Source: Desulfobacterales bacterium S7086C20 (GTDB lineage Bacteria; Desulfobacterota; Desulfobacteria; Desulfobacterales; C00003060). From it: 35,216 nucleotides of DNA. Below the pieces are notes generated by a model. It saw only the letters and a program-made list of their open reading frames with translations, was not told the DNA's origin and searched no databases. This document shows positions 8,563 through 15,900 of this stretch, one piece after another. The stretch covers positions 1 to 35,216 of the forward strand of contig MAVP01000009.1 of assembly GCA_001751075.1 (NCBI GenBank). The letters are read 5' to 3'. The translations under genes and the position numbers were made by a program. Within the stretch, counting starts at the first letter, position 1. Every line of letters starts with the position of its first letter.

Positions 8563-10483
8563 AGGCTCATCATTGAAACATGTTATTCTCGGTACTGCAG
8601 GTCACATTGATCACGGGAAGACGAGTCTGATTAAGGCTGTTACCGGGATAGACACGGACCGGCTCAAGGAGGAAAAGCGTCGTGGTATTACTATTGAGCT
8701 AGGTTTTGCTTGGCTTGAGCTTCCTAGCGGACAATCTGTTGGAATTGTGGATGTGCCGGGCCACGAAAAGTTTGTAAAAAATATGGTAGCCGGCGCAACA
8801 GGAATTGATCTGGTAGCGTTGATTATAGCAGCCGACGAAGGTGTTATGCCGCAGACTAGAGAGCATCTGGACATATGTAAACTTCTTGGCATAAAGCACG
8901 GTTTGGTTGTCGTTACCAAGGTTGATATGGTGGAAGAAGAATGGCTTGAATTGGTGACCGATGACTTGGAATTGTTTCTAGAGGGTAGTTTCTTAGAGGG
9001 CGCCCCTATTGTACGAGTTTCTTCGGTTACAGGTCAAGGAATTGATGAATTTGTTAACGTCCTGGAGGGCTTGTGCCAAGAGATCCCGGAGCGATCCGCA
9101 AGCGGTTTGTTCAGACTTCCGGTAGATCGTGTTTTTTCCATGAAGGGGTTTGGTACGGTTATTACGGGAAGTCTCATGTCCGGCAGGATCAATGTTGGTG
9201 AGACCATTATGGTCTATCCGTCCGGGATACAGTCCAAGGTTAGGGGTATTCAAATACATGGACAACCGGCGGAGGAAGCAACTGCTGGGGTTAGAACGGC
9301 AATTAATTTTCAAGGACTCGATCGTACATCAATTAATCGAGGAGATATGTTGGCTCGAGTCAATACACTCAAACCTAGTTACATGGTGGATGTTGTTCTC
9401 AATTTCTTGGGGTTTGGCAAAAAGCCCCTTAAGAACCGCACTAAGGTGCGGTTTTACACGGGCAGTAGCGAGATAGAAGGAAACATCATTTTAATGGATA
9501 GGGATGAGCTTCAGGCAGGTGAACAGGTTCTTGCACAATTACGTCTTGAAACTCCTGTGTCGCTGGCAAGAGATGACCGCTTTGTCATTCGAAGCTATTC
9601 TCCCGTAAGAACAATAGCGGGTGGTTATGTAATTGATCCGATTCCAGCCAAACACAAGCGTTTCACGGAAGGTGTCATAGCGCATTTAAAATATTTGGCT
9701 AAAAGTGATCCAAGTGAACTTGTGTCTTATCAGGTAAAAGAATCCGGTTTGCAAGGTGTTTCCTTCTCGGATCTTGTTATTATGACAAACATGTCGGAAA
9801 AGGAACTGGAACAAGAACTGCAGAACCTGCTTTCCAAAAAGATCGTGCTTCAAATGGATCGTGACAAAAGGCTTTTCCTTCATGGACGTGTCTTTGATGA
9901 GCTACAACAAAACGCCCTTGGCATCCTTAAGGCTTTTCACAAGGAAAACCCGTTAAAACCCGGAATGATAAAAGAGTTGTTTAAATCGAAGCTCTCCAAG
10001 GCCCTAGGTTTCCATGGGTTTAGTCTCTTGGTCCAAACTCTGATTAAGTCCGGATTGGCGGTTCAGGAAAAGGAATTGATTCGTCTCGCAGAGCATAAGA
10101 TTGCTTTAGAAGCTGACCAGAAAGAGATTAGGCGTAAAATTCAGAAGGCTTATCTCGATAGTGGGCTTCAGCCTCCGTATTTCAAAGAACTCATAACGTC
10201 AATAGGGCAAAATGCCGGCAATATGAAGGATGTTTTGGGTCATATGGTTAAAGAAGGTGTGCTCATCAAGGTAAAGGAAGATCTTTATTTTGATCGGGGT
10301 GCCATTGAGGGTTTGAAAGAGAAGGTTGTGGGCTTTTTGCGGACAAATGGAGAGCTTACAACGCCACAATTCAAGGAAATGGCGGAGGTTTCGCGCAAAT
10401 ATATGATTCCTCTGATTGAGTATTTCGACGATACAAAGCTGACTATTCGTGTTGGAGATGTCCGAAGACTGCGAGAGGGATAG
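8555..10483 (+). CDS. selB: Selenocysteine-specific elongation factor SelB
   Basis: SelB brings Sec-tRNA(Sec) to the ribosome at UGA codons marked by a SECIS hairpin. The chosen start is GTG 8555 (AAGGAAGAG upstream), giving 642 aa that begin just ahead of the GTPase. G1 is GTAGHIDHGKTS (13-24), followed by RRGITIELGF, DVPGHEKF and TKVD. EF-Tu-like domains II/III follow (FSMKGFGTVITGSL), then the C-terminal winged-helix repeats that bind SECIS RNA (LFKSKLSKALGF, DLYFDRGAIEGL, TTPQFKEMAEVSRKYMIPLIEY). Length is normal. selA, selC and selD are not in the window. Its presence supports reading the TGA in hdrA as selenocysteine. Confidence 0.96.
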   Translation: MTEGSSLKHVILGTAGHIDHGKTSLIKAVTGIDTDRLKEEKRRGITIELGFAWLELPSGQSVGIVDVPGHEKFVKNMVAGATGIDLVALIIAADEGVMPQTREHLDICKLLGIKHGLVVVTKVDMVEEEWLELVTDDLELFLEGSFLEGAPIVRVSSVTGQGIDEFVNVLEGLCQEIPERSASGLFRLPVDRVFSMKGFGTVITGSLMSGRINVGETIMVYPSGIQSKVRGIQIHGQPAEEATAGVRTAINFQGLDRTSINRGDMLARVNTLKPSYMVDVVLNFLGFGKKPLKNRTKVRFYTGSSEIEGNIILMDRDELQAGEQVLAQLRLETPVSLARDDRFVIRSYSPVRTIAGGYVIDPIPAKHKRFTEGVIAHLKYLAKSDPSELVSYQVKESGLQGVSFSDLVIMTNMSEKELEQELQNLLSKKIVLQMDRDKRLFLHGRVFDELQQNALGILKAFHKENPLKPGMIKELFKSKLSKALGFHGFSLLVQTLIKSGLAVQEKELIRLAEHKIALEADQKEIRRKIQKAYLDSGLQPPYFKELITSIGQNAGNMKDVLGHMVKEGVLIKVKEDLYFDRGAIEGLKEKVVGFLRTNGELTTPQFKEMAEVSRKYMIPLIEYFDDTKLTIRVGDVRRLREG

Positions 10484-10486
10484 AAC

Positions 10487-11641
10487 ATGACACAGGATAA
10501 AGACAATAACGGTGTGCCGGCTATAGAGCAAAAGTCAGAAGGCAATGGGGGCGGTTTTAAGCAATTTCGCAGCTTTCGAGTTGTCGTAGGTGTTATTTTT
10601 GCAGGAATTATCCTTTGGGGTTTTTGGTTTCTATTGGGGCTTTTTGAAGGATCGGACAAACCGCATGTGATAATGCCGTTGGAAGAGGAAGTAGTCCATG
10701 GCATTGAGGAAACTGAAGGCCTTCCCCACAGCATTGAAGGCAGCTACCTGCTTGGAGAGCATGATACTAAAGCCGAAGAGGATGAGGTGGACAAACACGA
10801 TGTTACCCTTGGCCAGGGTGGTGTACATCAACCCAAGATGTTGCCTGAACATGAGATTTTGGGTGAACGTGGTTCTTCACATCACCCAAAACCCCTTGGC
10901 GTACACTTTGTTGAGGCTACCATTTTGGTGTTGAACTATGAGTTGAGTGAGCGGTTTTGGGGTTGGCGCCGCAATGATTTGATCCGGTTTACCGACAATG
11001 TGGAGAATATGCAGTTGGGCACACTTGAGGTTGTCCGCAGAGCCAGTGTCGTCCTTATGGAGCGGATTTCTCGCCATGGGCCGTCGGCCACTATTGATAT
11101 AAATCTGCAGAATGCCATGAATTGGCTGATGATCAAACCTGAGAAGTACTGGTTGCCTGCGGCGGAGCAAAAGTATCTCGATAGCATGGAGGAACTGCGC
11201 GCGTATGCACAAAAGCTCGAAAAAGGTGCGGCCCACTTCTACGATCGCACAGATAATTTGATTCCACTTCTGATCAGTTTTGCGGATTTGGCCGGCAGTT
11301 GTGATGAAAACCTGGTCAAGGCGGAAGAAGATGACGGGTCCTCTGTGAGTTGGTTTAAGGTAGATGACTATTTCTATTATGCAAAGGGTATCGCAAGGGC
11401 TATGGAAAAGATACTCCATGGTGTCAGGGAAGATTTTTCTAGTGTTTTGGAGACACGGCATGGTGTTGACTTGCTTCATCGTGCTATTCATGCCTGTCAT
11501 GTGGCAGCCGAGCTAGATCCATGGCTGGTTACAAATGCTTCCCTAGACGGCATTTTGGCAAATCATAGGGCCAATATGGCGGCAGAGATTAGCCATGTGC
11601 GTTATTTCCTTAATGCTCTGGCGAAGGCGCTTTCCACTTAG
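10487..11641 (+). CDS. DUF2333 family membrane-anchored protein
   Basis: A 384-aa protein with a short polar cytoplasmic N-terminus, one membrane helix at about residues 31-52 (VVVGVIFAGIILWGFWFLLG), an acidic, low-complexity, His-rich linker (60-135) and a C-terminal alpha-rich domain. The domain matches what I recall of DUF2333 (LSERFWGWRRNDLIRFTDN, NWLMIKPEKYWLPAAEQKY, DDYFYYAKGIARAM, LHRAIHACHVAAELDPWLV). It would sit in the periplasm anchored to the inner membrane. The start is 3 bp after the selB stop with AGAGGGAT upstream, so it is translated from the selB transcript. Function unknown. Confidence 0.8.
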   Translation: MTQDKDNNGVPAIEQKSEGNGGGFKQFRSFRVVVGVIFAGIILWGFWFLLGLFEGSDKPHVIMPLEEEVVHGIEETEGLPHSIEGSYLLGEHDTKAEEDEVDKHDVTLGQGGVHQPKMLPEHEILGERGSSHHPKPLGVHFVEATILVLNYELSERFWGWRRNDLIRFTDNVENMQLGTLEVVRRASVVLMERISRHGPSATIDINLQNAMNWLMIKPEKYWLPAAEQKYLDSMEELRAYAQKLEKGAAHFYDRTDNLIPLLISFADLAGSCDENLVKAEEDDGSSVSWFKVDDYFYYAKGIARAMEKILHGVREDFSSVLETRHGVDLLHRAIHACHVAAELDPWLVTNASLDGILANHRANMAAEISHVRYFLNALAKALST

Positions 11642-11682
11642 GGCTGAACCATGAAACAGTGAGCCTGAATGACGTCTCTTTC

Positions 11683-11868
11683 TAACGGTTCACGGGGATC
11701 AGGGATCAGACCTTTTTCTGAATAGATCTTCGCAAACCATTCAGCATTCTACCAATCTCTGCTGTTCTATTGAGCGTTTTGTCTATACTTCTAAATCTCG
11801 ATAACTTTTTGGCGTCACCAACTTCTCCTGGCCCCCGAACCCTGATTGCTGACCCCCATGAACCGTTA
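11683..11868. repeat. 186-bp inverted-repeat-bounded insertion next to pyrD
   Basis: The left arm (11683-11709, starting TAACGGTTCACGGGG) and right arm (11842-11868, ending CCCCCATGAACCGTTA) are imperfect inverted repeats of about 27 bp. Both include a GATCAG/CTGAT block. The right arm ends at the base before the pyrD stop codon. The interior holds a truncated four-helix-bundle gene. Confidence 0.5.
11706..11822 (-). pseudogene. Remnant of a four-helix-bundle (S23/IVP-type) protein gene
   Basis: The minus strand reads RTAEIGRMLNGLRRSIQKK and then a TGA. This matches the C-terminal end of small four-helix-bundle proteins (family consensus around EI-RMLNGLIKSL), which are common in rRNA intervening sequences and scattered chromosomal sites. 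Only about 35 codons survive. No start codon, ribosome binding site or N-terminal helices remain. Confidence 0.45.
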
Positions 11869-12789
11869 CTATGTTTCTTTTAGACTTCCTACAATCTCAC
11901 TGATATCGGAGATGTTGTGTTTTTCCAGATAGGTTTCAAGGCCTTCCACGATTTCAACAGAAGCCTTTGGATTTACCAAGTTGGCGGTGCCAACCTGTAC
12001 GGCAGTAGCGCCTACGATGAGAAATTCCAGGGCGTCTGTTGTATTCATGATGCCGCCAATTCCGATGACAGGTATACAAAGCGCCTTAACAGTATTCCAT
12101 ACCATCCGCAGCGCAATGGGCTTGATGGCAGGCCCGGACAGCCCACCTATGATGTTTGCGAGCTTCGGTTTGCGAGTTTCTATATCTACAGCCATGGCAG
12201 AGATCGTATTAATCAAGGAGACGGCATCTGCTCCCGCTTCTTCCACGCTTTGAGCTATAGCTACAATATCCGTAACATTCGGTGAGAGTTTGACGATTAT
12301 GGGAAGCTTTGTCTTGGCTTTTACCTTCTTTGTGACTTTAAATGCCGCTGTCGGATCAGTGCCAAATGCCATACCTCCTTCCTTTACATTGGGACAGGAG
12401 ATGTTTACCTCAATTGCCGCTATTCCACTGAGAGTGTCGATACGTTGCGCCAGTTCACCATATTCTTCAGTGCTCTGAGCGTATATATTTAGGATGACAG
12501 CAGTATCCAAAGACTGTAGAAATGGAAGTTTTCTTTCGACAAATGCCTCGAATCCGACATTTTCGAGGCCAATAGAGTTAATCATTCCTCCGCAGGTCTC
12601 AACGGTGCGTGGAGGTGGATTGCCATGTGTTGGCCGGAGGGAAAGGCCTTTGGTTATTACGGCTCCCAAGCGGTTTACGTCAAAGAATGGCGAAAACTCC
12701 CGACCATATCCAAAGGTGCCGGAAGCTACCATTACAGGATTCTTTAGCTTGATGCCGCCTATATCTACTGCAAGGTTCGGTTTTTTCAT
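11869..12789 (-). CDS. pyrD: Dihydroorotate dehydrogenase, class 1B catalytic subunit
   Basis: A 306-aa FMN enzyme that oxidises dihydroorotate to orotate in pyrimidine synthesis. Visible are the FMN barrel start (NPVMVASGTFGYG), the KGLSLRPTHGNP and NSIGLEN substrate loops, the class 1 catalytic Cys132 in VNISCPNVKEGG, IVKLSPNVTDI, and the phosphate-binding end (IGIGGI, AVQVGTANL). Class 1B enzymes use an NAD+/Fe-S partner, PyrK, which is not adjacent. No strong Shine-Dalgarno is seen. It is transcribed divergently from the kor-hdrA operon, with 144 bp between starts. Confidence 0.94.
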   Translation of the reverse strand: MKKPNLAVDIGGIKLKNPVMVASGTFGYGREFSPFFDVNRLGAVITKGLSLRPTHGNPPPRTVETCGGMINSIGLENVGFEAFVERKLPFLQSLDTAVILNIYAQSTEEYGELAQRIDTLSGIAAIEVNISCPNVKEGGMAFGTDPTAAFKVTKKVKAKTKLPIIVKLSPNVTDIVAIAQSVEEAGADAVSLINTISAMAVDIETRKPKLANIIGGLSGPAIKPIALRMVWNTVKALCIPVIGIGGIMNTTDALEFLIVGATAVQVGTANLVNPKASVEIVEGLETYLEKHNISDISEIVGSLKET

Positions 12790-12860
12790 TTCAACTGGTT
12801 TTTACGATATTTAAGTGAACCGAAAATGTCAATTACAATGGGAGAAAAAGTGACAAAGGA

Positions 12861-12890
12861 TTGACACATAGCCGTGTTTTTTGATATTAA
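12861..12890 (+). promoter_or_regulatory. Predicted sigma-70-type promoter of the kor-hdrA operon
   Basis: A consensus TTGACA (12861-12866) and TATTAA (12885-12890) are separated by 18 bp, in the divergent region before korA. Transcription would begin near 12897, leaving a leader of about 37 nt to the ATG at 12934. Confidence 0.5.
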
Positions 12891-12933
12891 ACAAACTTTT
12901 GCTGTGAATCTAAACCCTTTTTGGAGTGTGATT

Positions 12934-14034
12934 ATGACCAAGGATAAGAAGGGGGATAATAAAAGGGTCCTCATTACCGGCAATGATGCTGTGGTCGAAG
13001 GGCTGTGTTGCGCCGCCGGCAACAAAAGACGTATCGTCTATGCGGGTTATCCTATAACACCTGCATCAGAGATTGCCACACGTGCCTCAGTGGTATTGGC
13101 GAAACATGGCGGGACTTTTATACAAATGGAAGATGAAATTGCTTCCATACAGGCAATTTCCGGGGCGGGCCTTGCGGGAGCGATTGCCGTCACAGCCACT
13201 TCAGGACCCGGTATGAGCCTGATGTCTGAAGGCCTCGGGTTTGCCGCCATGATTGAATCACCTATTATTTGTGTGAATGTCCAGCGTGGAGCGCCTTCTA
13301 CCGGCATGCCCACATGGATGGGACAAGGGGACATGATGCAGGCAAGGTGGGGAACTCATGGGGATAGACCTGTGATTGTGCTTGTGCCTAACAGTGTTGA
13401 AGAGACGCTGCTTCTTACCTACGAGGCCTGCAAGCTGTCTCAAGAGTATTTAAATCCTGTTACTTTAATGCTGGATGAGATCATTGGGCACATGGAAGAG
13501 CCGATCAGTATCCCTAAACTTCCTCCAATACCGGTAAACCCTGATTCCCAGATTATCGGCAATGGACATCGTTTTCATCGAACCGGCCTTACGCATGATT
13601 TGGAAAGTTGTCTTCCCAGTATTAATCCTGAGACTCAAGAAAAACTGGTGAGGAAGTTGCTTGATAAGGTTAAAAAAAATGCAGACAAGATTATCAAGTA
13701 CGAAACATATGGTTCCTTGTCGGAGGCCAAAGTAATCATTGTCTGCTATGGATCTGAATCGCGTTCTGTTAAGGCGGCTTTAAAGCAGATTAGCGGAAAG
13801 AAAATGAAAGTGGCTATGCTAAGACTGATTACGGCTTGGCCAACTCCAAAAGATCTTATTTGCAAACTTGATAAGAAAGATAGGATCTTTCTAGTTGCAG
13901 AGATAAATGATGGACAGATAAAGATAGAGTTTGAACGTTATATAAAGAAAGGTGATGTCGAGGGTTTGAATCTCATGGGTGGTAGGATTCACACGCCCGG
14001 TGAGATATTGGAAGCAGTTGAGAGACTGATCTAG
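12934..14034 (+). CDS. korA: 2-oxoacid:ferredoxin oxidoreductase alpha subunit (KorA-like)
   Basis: A 366-aa pyrimidine-binding (alpha) subunit of a TPP-dependent oxidoreductase converting a 2-oxoacid plus CoA to acyl-CoA, CO2 and reduced ferredoxin. Domain I includes the family signatures YAGYPITPASEIA, QMEDEIASIQAISGAGLAG and ATSGPGMSLMSEGLG. The stretch NVQRGAPSTGMPTWMGQGD resembles 2-oxoglutarate-type enzymes. Domain II follows (VIIVCYGSESRSVKAAL, PTPKDL). ATG 12934 is preferred over upstream starts because TTGGAGTG precedes it and conserved sequence begins soon after. It lies 139 bp before the beta-gamma gene. Substrate (2-oxoglutarate, branched-chain or aryl 2-oxoacid) cannot be fixed from sequence alone. 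Confidence 0.9.
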   Translation: MTKDKKGDNKRVLITGNDAVVEGLCCAAGNKRRIVYAGYPITPASEIATRASVVLAKHGGTFIQMEDEIASIQAISGAGLAGAIAVTATSGPGMSLMSEGLGFAAMIESPIICVNVQRGAPSTGMPTWMGQGDMMQARWGTHGDRPVIVLVPNSVEETLLLTYEACKLSQEYLNPVTLMLDEIIGHMEEPISIPKLPPIPVNPDSQIIGNGHRFHRTGLTHDLESCLPSINPETQEKLVRKLLDKVKKNADKIIKYETYGSLSEAKVIIVCYGSESRSVKAALKQISGKKMKVAMLRLITAWPTPKDLICKLDKKDRIFLVAEINDGQIKIEFERYIKKGDVEGLNLMGGRIHTPGEILEAVERLI

Positions 14035-14142
14035 AGTGCCTAAAGTGAGCTAAAGTGCCTTGAGTGCCTAAAGTTATGGATTGGCATTTCACTTGAACCC
14101 TGGCATCTTTTCAAGGCGAAAGCCGCAATCCTTGAACCCTGG
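14034..14142. repeat. Short direct repeats between korA and korB
   Basis: Two unrelated short direct repeats lie in this gap. GAGTGCCTAAAGT occurs at 14034-14046 and 14062-14074, with a partial copy between. CTTGAACCCTGG occurs at 14092-14103 and 14131-14142. Copies are too few and units too short for CRISPR. They look like eroded insertions inside an otherwise compact operon. Confidence 0.55.
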
Positions 14143-14173
14143 AATCCTCTTTAAAAAATGAAGGGAGCAAGAG

Positions 14174-15574
14174 ATGGATATTAGCCAGCATCCATATGCT
14201 GAGTTACTCAGAAAAGAGATGATGCCCAACATTTGGTGTTCTGGTTGCCGCATTGGAAGAATCAAGAACGCCTTTATAGAGGCGGTTCAACATCAAGGTT
14301 ATAACCCTGACAAGTGTGCCGTGGTTTCCGGCATTGGCTGCTCTTCACGTATTGCGGGCTATCTGAATCTTGACGGTATTCATTCTACCCATGGCAGAGC
14401 CATACCTACCGCCCTTGGCGTGAAATTGGCCGATCCCGAATTAATGGTTACTGTCATGGGGGGCGATGGAGATATCTTGGGTATTGGTGGAAATCATTTC
14501 CTTGCCTTGGGAAGGCATGGAAAAGACTTAAATATCATCTGCATGAACAACTATGGGTACAGCATGACGGGGTTTCAACATGGTCCCACGACCCCCTTTG
14601 GGGCAAAAACCGTTACAACTTCAGGTGGTAATCCGTATGCACCACTTAATCCTATTGCCGTGGCCTTAGCGGCAGGATACACCTTTGTGGCGCGTTCCAC
14701 ATCTTCACACCCCTATCATCTTGTAGACTGTCTGGTATCTGCCATGAACAACAAGGGGCCGAGTTTTATCGAGGTCCTTGTACCCTGCATGCTTTTTGAA
14801 AGGCGCAACAAGATCAAGTCTCTTGATGCGTTGTTTTTGGAAAAGGCTACAATTAAAGAAACCCTTAGCCAGGCGGATATTCATCAAAACGCATTTTCGG
14901 AGGAGATCAGCCTTGGTGTTTTTAGAGACTCTCAGATTCCGGACAGGCCGGCACCGGCGTTTGCAAAGGCTGTCAAAAAGAAGGCCGGCAAGAAACCAAG
15001 AGTGACCTTCAAGTCAAAAGACAGTGGCATCGATTATATGCAGATTCGTATGGAGGGAACAGGTGGGCAGGGGATTGTCCAGGGCGGCAAGACGATGATT
15101 AATGCTGCCATGAACATGGACCCAAAGCTAAATAGTACCCTGATAAAGCGATACGGGCCGGAGATGAAGGGAGGAAGTTGTTTGACTGATATAGTCTTAT
15201 CTTCTCAACCCGTTGATTATCCTTTTGTTGAAATCCCCGATTTGCTGATTATGATGTCAGGTTTGATTACCAAAGAACGGGGTGGAAAAGTAATAGTAAA
15301 CGAGAATGGAACGGTTGTTATAGACGAGTCTACGGTTGATCTGAGTCTGTTGGATGATCTTGCCGATACGGTTAAAATCTTTAAGGTTCCGGCAACTCAG
15401 ATTGCCAGAGAGAATTTCAGAGTTGTAGTTGCCAATAATGTGATGATGGGCTTTGTTTGTAAAACAACATCGATTATTGACAAGAATTGCATAAAGGCGG
15501 CAATCGTTAAATCTGCTCCTCCCGGAACGGAAGAGATGAACTTGGCGGCGTTTGAAAAGGGTTATGAGTTATGA
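14174..15574 (+). CDS. korB: 2-oxoacid:ferredoxin oxidoreductase beta-gamma fusion (KorB-KorC)
   Basis: A 466-aa fusion. Residues 1-215 are the TPP-binding beta subunit: IWCSGC (C22, C25), GIGCSSR, and the TPP/Mg motif GGDGD (96-100) with ICMNNYGYSMTG. A linker rich in Lys/Ala/Pro (255-285) leads to a gamma domain from about 288 (MEGTGGQGIVQGGKTM, RYGPEMKGGSC), which binds CoA or shapes the acyl transfer site in this family. Usually beta and gamma are separate genes. A clear AAGGGAGCAAG precedes the ATG. The stop overlaps the ferredoxin start by 4 bp (ATGA). It would pair with the KorA product to form the catalytic core. Confidence 0.92.
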   Translation: MDISQHPYAELLRKEMMPNIWCSGCRIGRIKNAFIEAVQHQGYNPDKCAVVSGIGCSSRIAGYLNLDGIHSTHGRAIPTALGVKLADPELMVTVMGGDGDILGIGGNHFLALGRHGKDLNIICMNNYGYSMTGFQHGPTTPFGAKTVTTSGGNPYAPLNPIAVALAAGYTFVARSTSSHPYHLVDCLVSAMNNKGPSFIEVLVPCMLFERRNKIKSLDALFLEKATIKETLSQADIHQNAFSEEISLGVFRDSQIPDRPAPAFAKAVKKKAGKKPRVTFKSKDSGIDYMQIRMEGTGGQGIVQGGKTMINAAMNMDPKLNSTLIKRYGPEMKGGSCLTDIVLSSQPVDYPFVEIPDLLIMMSGLITKERGGKVIVNENGTVVIDESTVDLSLLDDLADTVKIFKVPATQIARENFRVVVANNVMMGFVCKTTSIIDKNCIKAAIVKSAPPGTEEMNLAAFEKGYEL

Positions 15575-15894
15575 AAAACGAAGTTTCCAGCTCACGATAC
15601 TGGAATATCAAGGATTGTACGATACCAATCGGGAAAGTGACGATATTACCCAGTTATTGCAAAGGCGGCGATGATTGTGATGACTGCATAAGATTTTGTC
15701 CGGAAAATGTCCTTGAGCGGGGCACGGAGCCTAACGAACGAGGGTATTTCCCCCCGATTATAGTAGAAGAGGGAAAGTGCACTGTTTGTGTAAGGTGTCA
15801 ACTCTATTGCAGTGAAAATGCAATTTTTGTTCAAAAGACCGGTGAGCGTATCGTAACAGCTGAAGAAGTATCATTAGCACGAGAGGAGAATTGA
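15571..15894 (+). CDS. korD: 2[4Fe-4S] ferredoxin subunit (KorD-like)
   Basis: A 107-aa ferredoxin-like electron-transfer subunit. Two clusters are visible: C30-x5-C36-x2-C39-x3-C43-P (an atypical wider first spacing) and C70-x2-C73-x2-C76-x3-C80. About 25 residues precede the first cluster (WNIKDCTIPIGKVTILPSYC). It is translationally coupled to the beta-gamma gene (4-bp overlap) and followed 6 bp later by hdrA. It probably carries electrons from the TPP site toward HdrA; that transfer is inference from gene order. Confidence 0.88.
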   Translation: MKNEVSSSRYWNIKDCTIPIGKVTILPSYCKGGDDCDDCIRFCPENVLERGTEPNERGYFPPIIVEEGKCTVCVRCQLYCSENAIFVQKTGERIVTAEEVSLAREEN

Positions 15895-15900
15895 TAATAT

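Noticed and set aside
10877-11500. 207-codon frame antisense to the DUF2333 gene
   Set aside because: The plus strand has the recognisable family, start signal and coupling to selB; the antisense frame shows no family or start signal.
12874-12933. Upstream start for korA at 12874
   Set aside because: It would start at or before the predicted transcription start and adds a non-conserved segment; ATG 12934 has TTGGAGTG upstream.
14034-14142. CRISPR-like array
   Set aside because: Only two copies of each 12-13 bp unit, no regular spacers and no cas genes.
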